In this document: piece by piece, positions 59,273-64,000 of the stretch
Layout: each line of letters begins with the position of its first letter
Position numbering within the stretch: position 1 is the stretch's first letter
Assembly (NCBI RefSeq): GCF_018860855.1
Contig: NZ_JAHKQE010000023.1
Location: 186,001-250,000 of the forward strand
Length of the DNA: 64,000 nucleotides
Direction: 5' to 3'
Source: Amphritea atlantica
GTDB taxonomy: Bacteria; Pseudomonadota; Gammaproteobacteria; Pseudomonadales; Balneatricaceae
Notes under the pieces: model-generated
Seen by the model: the letters and a program-made list of their open reading frames with translations, nothing else
Database searches by the model: none
What the model was told of the DNA's origin: nothing
Position numbers and translations under genes: made by a program

Positions 59273-60268
59273 ATGATCGAAAACCTGTTGGAAAGTTTGC
59301 ACCATGAAGATTTCGAGACGCTGGCTGATGACATCAAGCACTCGTTACAAGCCCATCGCGACTGGATGGAAACCGTCACCAAGGCGCTCATTCTCCGCCA
59401 ACCCTTGAGTGACACACAGTTTGTCGCGACCGATGCTCATCTTCATTGTCAATTTGGCCAATGGCTTACCAAAGTGTTCGAGGATGAGCTATTCAAACAG
59501 GGCTCCTTTCTAAAAATAGAGGCTTACCATAAGCAGCTACATGCAACGGCCAGCACCTTGGTGCAACACTTAAATCAGCATCAGGAAGTCAATCATGATG
59601 ACCTGAATAGTTTTATGCATACCCAGAAAGAGCTGTTTGATATGGTCATGGTGCTGTTTGAATTTTCAGTCCTGAACAAACAGCAATTTGATCCCACCAC
59701 GCGATTGATGAATCGTCGTTCAGTCGGTGCGGTACTCGCCAGTGAATACAATAAGATACAGCGCTCCGATGATTATTACTGCTGTATCGCTATGGCCGAT
59801 ATCGATCACTTTAAAAACGTCAACGATGTCTGGGGACATGATGTCGGCGATCTATTGCTAGGCCATACCGCCAAACTGTTTAATGACACTATTCGTCGCC
59901 ATGACACCGTCTCCCGCTATGGCGGTGAAGAGTTTTTGTTCATTTTTCCGGAGATGTCATTAGAACAGGCGACCCATGTGGTCGACCGTATCCGTATACA
60001 ACTGGCACAATCCTGTATCCATCACCATGGCAATCAGCACAACGTCACCGCTTCGTTTGGGGTGACTCAGCTGAGCCGCCACTCGGATATCAAAGGCTCG
60101 ATCAAACGGGCCGATATCGCCCTGTATGCCGCCAAAGATAGCGGGCGGAATACGACTATGTTGATCGACAGCCATGGCATGATCGGCCAGATGTCCTATG
60201 AAGACCTCAATAACGACAGCACCGAAGCGATGCGACAACACTGTTCTCCCGTCACTCAAACTGACTAA
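59273..60268 (+). CDS. CZB-GGDEF diguanylate cyclase, DgcZ-like (zinc-sensing)
   Basis: 331 residues from ATG at 59273, preceded by AGGA at 7-8 nt; the open frame starts earlier, inside pbpG, with TTG. The N-terminal CZB zinc domain has His28, Cys59 (CQFGQWL), His86 and His90 (AYHKQLH), the same set and nearly the same spacing as E. coli DgcZ (His22, Cys52, His79, His83). The C-terminal GGDEF domain is intact (RYGGEEFLFI; DIDHFKNVNDVWGHD). In DgcZ zinc inhibits activity; the same is expected here. Likely cytoplasmic. Confidence 0.92.
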   Translation: MIENLLESLHHEDFETLADDIKHSLQAHRDWMETVTKALILRQPLSDTQFVATDAHLHCQFGQWLTKVFEDELFKQGSFLKIEAYHKQLHATASTLVQHLNQHQEVNHDDLNSFMHTQKELFDMVMVLFEFSVLNKQQFDPTTRLMNRRSVGAVLASEYNKIQRSDDYYCCIAMADIDHFKNVNDVWGHDVGDLLLGHTAKLFNDTIRRHDTVSRYGGEEFLFIFPEMSLEQATHVVDRIRIQLAQSCIHHHGNQHNVTASFGVTQLSRHSDIKGSIKRADIALYAAKDSGRNTTMLIDSHGMIGQMSYEDLNNDSTEAMRQHCSPVTQTD

Positions 60269-60335
60269 GCACTTAAGTGTAAGTACCTAAGAGTAAGCAC
60301 CTAGGTCAGCACCTAAGTCACTACGCACCTAAGCG
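60266..60335. repeat. Degenerate tandem repeat between convergent genes
   Basis: About five units of 12-16 bp with core GCACCTAAG (variants GCACTTAAG, GTACCTAAG, GCACCTAGG). It starts in the stop codon of the diguanylate cyclase gene and ends next to the stop of the racemase gene, filling the whole 68-bp gap. Confidence 0.7.
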
Positions 60336-60336
60336 A

Positions 60337-61029
60337 TTAACTCAACGCTAAGCTAACCGCCGCCGCTGAATGGATGGCGGTAGTATCATATAAAGGCACC
60401 GAGGTATCCGCCTGATTCACCAACAGCGCAATCTCGGTACATCCAAGAATCACCGCCTGCGCCCCCTGCTTAGCCAACTCCGCAATAATATCGACATAGG
60501 CTTGGCGAGAACTATCGCTGACCTGCCCTTGGCAGAGTTCATCATAAATAATGTTATGCACCAACTGTCGAGCATCTTCATCCGGCACCCGTACCTCGAT
60601 GCCATGATTATCCGTTAACCGCCCGCGATAGAAATCCTGCTCCATAGTGAAACGGGTGCCCAATAACCCGACAGTTGTAATGTTGTCGGCTTTTAGCTGT
60701 GCGGCAGTAGCATCAGCAATATGCAGCAAAGGAATCGACACCGCCGCTTCGATCTGCGGGGCAACTTTATGCATGGTATTGGTACCGATCAGAAAAAAAT
60801 CCGCCCCCGCGGCCTCAACCGCCTGAGCGGCTTGTGCCAAAATACCCCCCGCCTGCTGCCAATCGCCCTGTTGCTGTAACCGCTCGATTTCGGCGAAATC
60901 GACACTCAACATCGCCAGCTTGGCGGAGTGTAAGCCACCCAACTGGGCTTTAACCTCTTGATTGATCGCTTTATAGTAACTCGCGGTCGACTCCCAACTC
61001 ATGCCACCCAATAAACCGATTGTTTTCAT
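60337..61029 (-). CDS. ygeA: Aspartate/glutamate racemase family protein, YgeA-like
   Basis: 230 residues. Close to E. coli YgeA in layout (MKTIGLLGGMSWESTASYY; LLHIADATAAQL; LLGTRFTMEQDFYRGRLTD; ILGCTEIALLV). The first catalytic position is Thr83 (IGTNTMHK) rather than Cys, and the second is Cys197. This is the same pair as in the atypical E. coli enzyme reported to act on L-aspartate and L-glutamate (from memory). So it may favour one direction of racemisation. Single gene. Confidence 0.9.
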   Translation of the reverse strand: MKTIGLLGGMSWESTASYYKAINQEVKAQLGGLHSAKLAMLSVDFAEIERLQQQGDWQQAGGILAQAAQAVEAAGADFFLIGTNTMHKVAPQIEAAVSIPLLHIADATAAQLKADNITTVGLLGTRFTMEQDFYRGRLTDNHGIEVRVPDEDARQLVHNIIYDELCQGQVSDSSRQAYVDIIAELAKQGAQAVILGCTEIALLVNQADTSVPLYDTTAIHSAAAVSLALS

Positions 61030-61191
61030 CTCCGCCTCCTCATCGCTGTTCCATTAGCATATATAACGCTGATACCCTTTAGCCAGATACAGTTCTCATT
61101 CCCCTCGCCAGTACAGATTATCCATTTATTGATCTACTCTTAAGAGAGTGACGTAACAGACTTGCCCTAAGCAACCAAACAGGTGACGATC

Positions 61192-61797
61192 ATGACCCTA
61201 AAATCGATGTCTGAACTTTTCTATCACCCCAGTCTAGCCATGCAGCATCTACGGGATGAACAATTAAAAGGTACCACCGAGGTATTGTTTAAACTGGCAC
61301 TGTTGGCGTTGATACCTGCAGCCTCTCTATTTGTCGGGACGACACAAATTGGCTGGAGTCTGATCCTCGGCGGAGACGTTGTAAAACTGAGTTTAATCAG
61401 CGCCATCAATTCTGCATTCGCCTTTTATCTGGCAACCTGCTTGGCGCTCGGCGTAATGAGCTTCGCCATTCACTGGATGGAAAAAACATACGGCGGCCAT
61501 GCATCATTAGAACGCTGTATGAACCTGACTCTATATACCGCCGCACCACTCTTGCTATCCGGTTTTGCGGGGTTATATCCGATGCTCTGGTTCTGTGTTG
61601 CCGTCGGCATGTTAGCCCTCGCGTATAGCACCTATCTGCTATTTACAGGTGTGCCCATCATTATGAAAATACCGGAAGAGCGGGGATTTATGTTCTGTAT
61701 CTCGATTCTAACGGTAGGCTTAATCATTCTCGTAGGGCTAAGAGCCGCCACCGTGTTTCTGTGGAGCACCATGACACCACTGGCCTACATAGGCTGA
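61192..61797 (+). CDS. Yip1-family membrane protein
   Basis: 201 residues from ATG at 61192, with AGGTGA 5 nt upstream; a GTG at 61183 is also in frame. Five hydrophobic helices. The start (MSELFYHPSLAMQHLRDE) and the CMNLTLYTAAPLLLSG block are typical of bacterial Yip1/YIP1 proteins. Function unknown. Confidence 0.82.
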   Translation: MTLKSMSELFYHPSLAMQHLRDEQLKGTTEVLFKLALLALIPAASLFVGTTQIGWSLILGGDVVKLSLISAINSAFAFYLATCLALGVMSFAIHWMEKTYGGHASLERCMNLTLYTAAPLLLSGFAGLYPMLWFCVAVGMLALAYSTYLLFTGVPIIMKIPEERGFMFCISILTVGLIILVGLRAATVFLWSTMTPLAYIG

Positions 61798-61922
61798 TAC
61801 GGTATGATTGATTGCCCTAGGGTTCGACCGCCATACGGATTAGAGATCACTCGGGCTAATAAGCGTTATGAGAGACGCACATGGTTCAGAGCACATAGAA
61901 AACAACCAACGCTAAGCTAAAT

Positions 61923-61958
61923 GGACCCAAAAGCCTCAGGCTTTTTGGGTTCATTTTT
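61923..61958 (+). terminator. Strong terminator between the Yip1-type gene and the TIR locus
   Basis: Stem ACCCAAAAGCC / GGCTTTTTGGGT (one bulge) with a TCA loop, then TCATTTTT. It isolates the following genes from upstream transcription and is also T-rich on the opposite strand. Confidence 0.88.
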
Positions 61959-61987
61959 AGCGCCTATTAAAAAGGGGAGGATTACCT

Positions 61988-62053
61988 ATGGCGCGAACTC
62001 ACATGATTCCCGCCAACTCGCCTGTAAAAAAAGGTTGTTTGTTGAACAATTAA
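61988..62053 (+). CDS. Possible 21-residue leader peptide upstream of the TIR gene
   Basis: ATG with an excellent ribosome-binding site (AGGGGAGG, 7 nt spacing), reading MARTHMIPANSPVKKGCLLN and stopping with TAA 42 bp before the TIR start. It may be a leader peptide, a translation-coupling element or the remnant of a longer gene. No family recognised. Confidence 0.35.
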   Translation: MARTHMIPANSPVKKGCLLNN

Positions 62054-62095
62054 ATGGAAGACTGATATTCTGCATTTATGACGAATGGACTCTGT

Positions 62096-64000
62096 ATGTC
62101 ATCCGAACAAAGCAATCCCCCTTTTTACGATGCGTTTATCAGTTATGCGTCACAAAATCAAAATGAAGCCGATGAGCTTTGTCGGTATTTGGAAGAACAG
62201 GGGTTTGCATGCTGGATAGCCTCGCGAAATGTCCGCCCTAGCAGAGACTATTCAGAAGAGATTATTGAAGGGGTAGTCAATAGCAAGAGTCTTATTTTAT
62301 TACTCTCTGAACATGTCGAAAATTCAATTTATGTTAAACGTGAAGTAGAACGGGCCACCAGCTACAACCGCAAAGTGTTCACGATCCGTTTGGAAGAAGT
62401 TGCTGTACCGCGTTCTTTAGAGCTTTTTCTCGGGCTTCCGCATTGGGTAGATAAGTGGGCCCCTGATTACCCTCAAAAGCTACAAGCCATCGTCGCGGAA
62501 ATCAACAACACCAATGTAGATATGGCAAGCATCCCAAGCCCAAGCTTGATCGCTCGCATATCGCGTTTCACCAAACAAAATATGCTCGGCGTTATTTCAA
62601 CGGCCATTCTCCTTTTTTTCGCTATCACTTTTTTCATACAGTGGCCATCCTCACCCAACCCGCCAGCGGCTTTAGAATCGATACAGGACGTAGACGCCGA
62701 TATGTTCGCGATAAAGGTGACCCGCGCATACAGTACAAGCCCAATCACATTAACGTTGGATGGATTTAGCGGAAAATTAATGATGAATCCGGCCGTTCAC
62801 AAAAAGCAATTTGAAATTATCTTTGAATTTGACAACGGCCAACACACCAAAACCATCCAAAATTTAACAAACGCAAAGATAAAAATTGATGACAGTTTGC
62901 CCGCTGCAACACAAGTTTCCGTCACACTTCATGATTTAGAAAAGGGCATTACCAGTGACAAAATGACCTTTTCGACACCACAAATTGCGTTGCTAATGAA
63001 CGAAGGTAAGCGAGAAAGCACAAGCAAACTCAAAGAAAAACTAACTAGCACACAGCCGTTAAAATGCAATTTCACGTTAAACTACGCTTCAGGATTAATG
63101 CTGTGCCAGATTGGTCAATTTCCACAATTTGAAACCTACGCCAAGCTGCAAACCACCGTAAAAGAAATCGCCTTTGGGTATCGTGAAGATCAGCTTGATA
63201 GCTCCCTCCTCCTGGATCCCATAGAAACAAAAGGAGATTTGGCCGTACACGTGGATGAAAAGGGGCAACTGATCGTTTTAGTACCCCGGCTATCCAAAAA
63301 TCTGTTCTATCAATTCACTTTTACCGACGGTGATAAAAGTAGCGTTAAAAAAACCCAATACGATGGAAACGCAACGTTTGCACACAAACTAATCAGTGAC
63401 GATAAAAACGCACCGGCACTCTATTTATCTAATTCTATGAATATCATAAATAAAGTGATCGCTCCTGTCAGTTCAAAACAGTTTAGCCAAATCAGTTGGA
63501 GCCAATACCCTGGTGTCGACAATACCATGGGGCTTAATCGTGGCTTTTTTATCTCTGACGACATTAATGCTAACGAAATCGCCGAAGCCAATGAATTTGA
63601 CGTCACCTATATTGATAATGAGGGAGATAAAGCCACCTATCACTATCGTTTTGCCTATAAAGAAGTGATGGCAAAAGCTCGTTTGGACAAAATAAAATCC
63701 AATCCTACCTCGCTCATTGACTGCAATGGATACGGCTGCCGTTTTGCGTGGCTTCATGCCACTCAAGATGATATTGATCTTATTGACGACATTTACATTG
63801 GCTTTGATGCCCGCCAAATGCTCTCTATTTCTAACGATGATATGGCACCGCTCATTGCACACATGGAAACAAATCGTCAGCATTTATATGAAAAAGAAAA
63901 AAGCGAAGCCCCTGCGTCCTCAGGCAGTTCGCTGTCATTTGGCACCCCCGTTAATTCCACCGAATACACCCTGGAGCAACGACTCAGCGAACCGTCAACA
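62096..64000 (+). CDS. TIR-domain protein with transmembrane helix and large extracytoplasmic region (runs off the window)
   Basis: 635 codons, open to the last base. Start ATG at 62096 (MSSEQSNPPFYDAFISYAS); an ATG at 62078 is in frame but has no near ribosome-binding site. Residues 10-130 form a TIR_2 domain: YDAFISYASQNQNEADELC, GFACWIASRNVRPSRDY, SLILLLSEHVENSIYVKREV. Glu83 in the KREVERA segment stands where TIR NADases have the catalytic Glu. A transmembrane helix follows at about 163-182 (LGVISTAILLFFAITFFIQW). The remaining 450+ residues are polar, probably periplasmic, with paired-Cys motifs (KCNFTLNYASGLMLC; DCNGYGCRF) that occur twice and suggest repeated domains. TIR domains in bacteria often cleave NAD in immune responses. 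The role here is inference. C-terminus unknown. Confidence 0.85.
   Translation, partial: MSSEQSNPPFYDAFISYASQNQNEADELCRYLEEQGFACWIASRNVRPSRDYSEEIIEGVVNSKSLILLLSEHVENSIYVKREVERATSYNRKVFTIRLEEVAVPRSLELFLGLPHWVDKWAPDYPQKLQAIVAEINNTNVDMASIPSPSLIARISRFTKQNMLGVISTAILLFFAITFFIQWPSSPNPPAALESIQDVDADMFAIKVTRAYSTSPITLTLDGFSGKLMMNPAVHKKQFEIIFEFDNGQHTKTIQNLTNAKIKIDDSLPAATQVSVTLHDLEKGITSDKMTFSTPQIALLMNEGKRESTSKLKEKLTSTQPLKCNFTLNYASGLMLCQIGQFPQFETYAKLQTTVKEIAFGYREDQLDSSLLLDPIETKGDLAVHVDEKGQLIVLVPRLSKNLFYQFTFTDGDKSSVKKTQYDGNATFAHKLISDDKNAPALYLSNSMNIINKVIAPVSSKQFSQISWSQYPGVDNTMGLNRGFFISDDINANEIAEANEFDVTYIDNEGDKATYHYRFAYKEVMAKARLDKIKSNPTSLIDCNGYGCRFAWLHATQDDIDLIDDIYIGFDARQMLSISNDDMAPLIAHMETNRQHLYEKEKSEAPASSGSSLSFGTPVNSTEYTLEQRLSEPST

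Noticed and set aside
61921-62166. 81-codon frame before the TIR gene
   Set aside because: It reads through a strong terminator stem and into the TIR coding region in another frame.
1-64000. tRNA, rRNA, CRISPR arrays, insertion sequences, integrases
   Set aside because: Gaps were read for cloverleaf-like, regularly spaced or transposase-like sequence and none was found; tRNAscan-type and IS searches would be needed to exclude them fully.

Overview
The window looks like chromosomal DNA of a marine-type gammaproteobacterium. RapA, an SrmB-like helicase, ModF, MtfA, YafV, YbdL, PbpG and the YadG/YadH exporter are all gammaproteobacterial in style. The acyl-CoA ligase plus ETF cluster and the large number of cyclic-di-GMP enzymes suggest an Oceanospirillales-like heterotroph such as an Amphritea or Neptunomonas relative. 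That placement is inference from gene content. No rRNA, tRNA, CRISPR array, insertion sequence or phage was seen.

Layout. 1-7.3 kb: the N-terminal part of rapA (cut by the window edge), a DEAD-box helicase, an MFS transporter with an extra C-terminal domain, leuA, and a divergent Lrp/AsnC regulator with an operator-like array between them, then a small lipoprotein. 7.4-20.3 kb: a sensory GGDEF-EAL protein, ilvC, a ModF-like ATPase, a 1678-residue REC-CheB-CheR-PAS-GGDEF-EAL protein and an AT-rich membrane diguanylate cyclase. 20.6-23.1 kb: a DUF2937-like protein, a luciferase-like monooxygenase and a DUF1294 membrane protein. 23.2-30.6 kb: a Cus-type copper/silver efflux operon (small Met/His-rich proteins, CusC, CusB, CusA). 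31.0-40.0 kb: an acyl-CoA oxidation and electron-transfer cluster (ETF-QO, acyl-CoA dehydrogenase, EtfA, EtfB, AraC-type regulator, a short EtfB paralog, acyl-CoA ligase). 40.5-48.3 kb: a hybrid histidine kinase with its OmpR-type regulator, two NtrC-like dyads before a 74-residue orphan protein, and an ammonium transporter fused to PAS-GGDEF-EAL behind a sigma-54-like promoter. 48.4-61.8 kb: mostly housekeeping and transport genes (YadG/YadH-like ABC exporter, AEC carrier, AhpD-like protein, MtfA, Bcr/CflA pump, the transaminase/omega-amidase pair, a nucleoside-recognition membrane protein, PbpG, a zinc-sensing-type diguanylate cyclase, an Asp/Glu racemase, a Yip1-type protein). 62.1 kb to the end: a membrane-anchored TIR-domain protein that runs off the window.

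How they fit together. Two branched-chain amino acid genes (leuA, ilvC) lie within 7 kb of each other next to an Lrp-family regulator. The ETF cluster encodes a full electron path from acyl-CoA to quinone. Five proteins carry GGDEF domains, with five different inputs: periplasmic Cache ligand, chemotaxis-type methylation modules, a membrane sensor, ammonium and zinc. The most unusual items are the ammonium transporter fused to c-di-GMP turnover with nitrogen-type promoter elements nearby, the CheB-CheR-GGDEF-EAL fusion whose receiver domain has Glu in place of the phospho-acceptor Asp, and the TIR-transmembrane-ectodomain protein.
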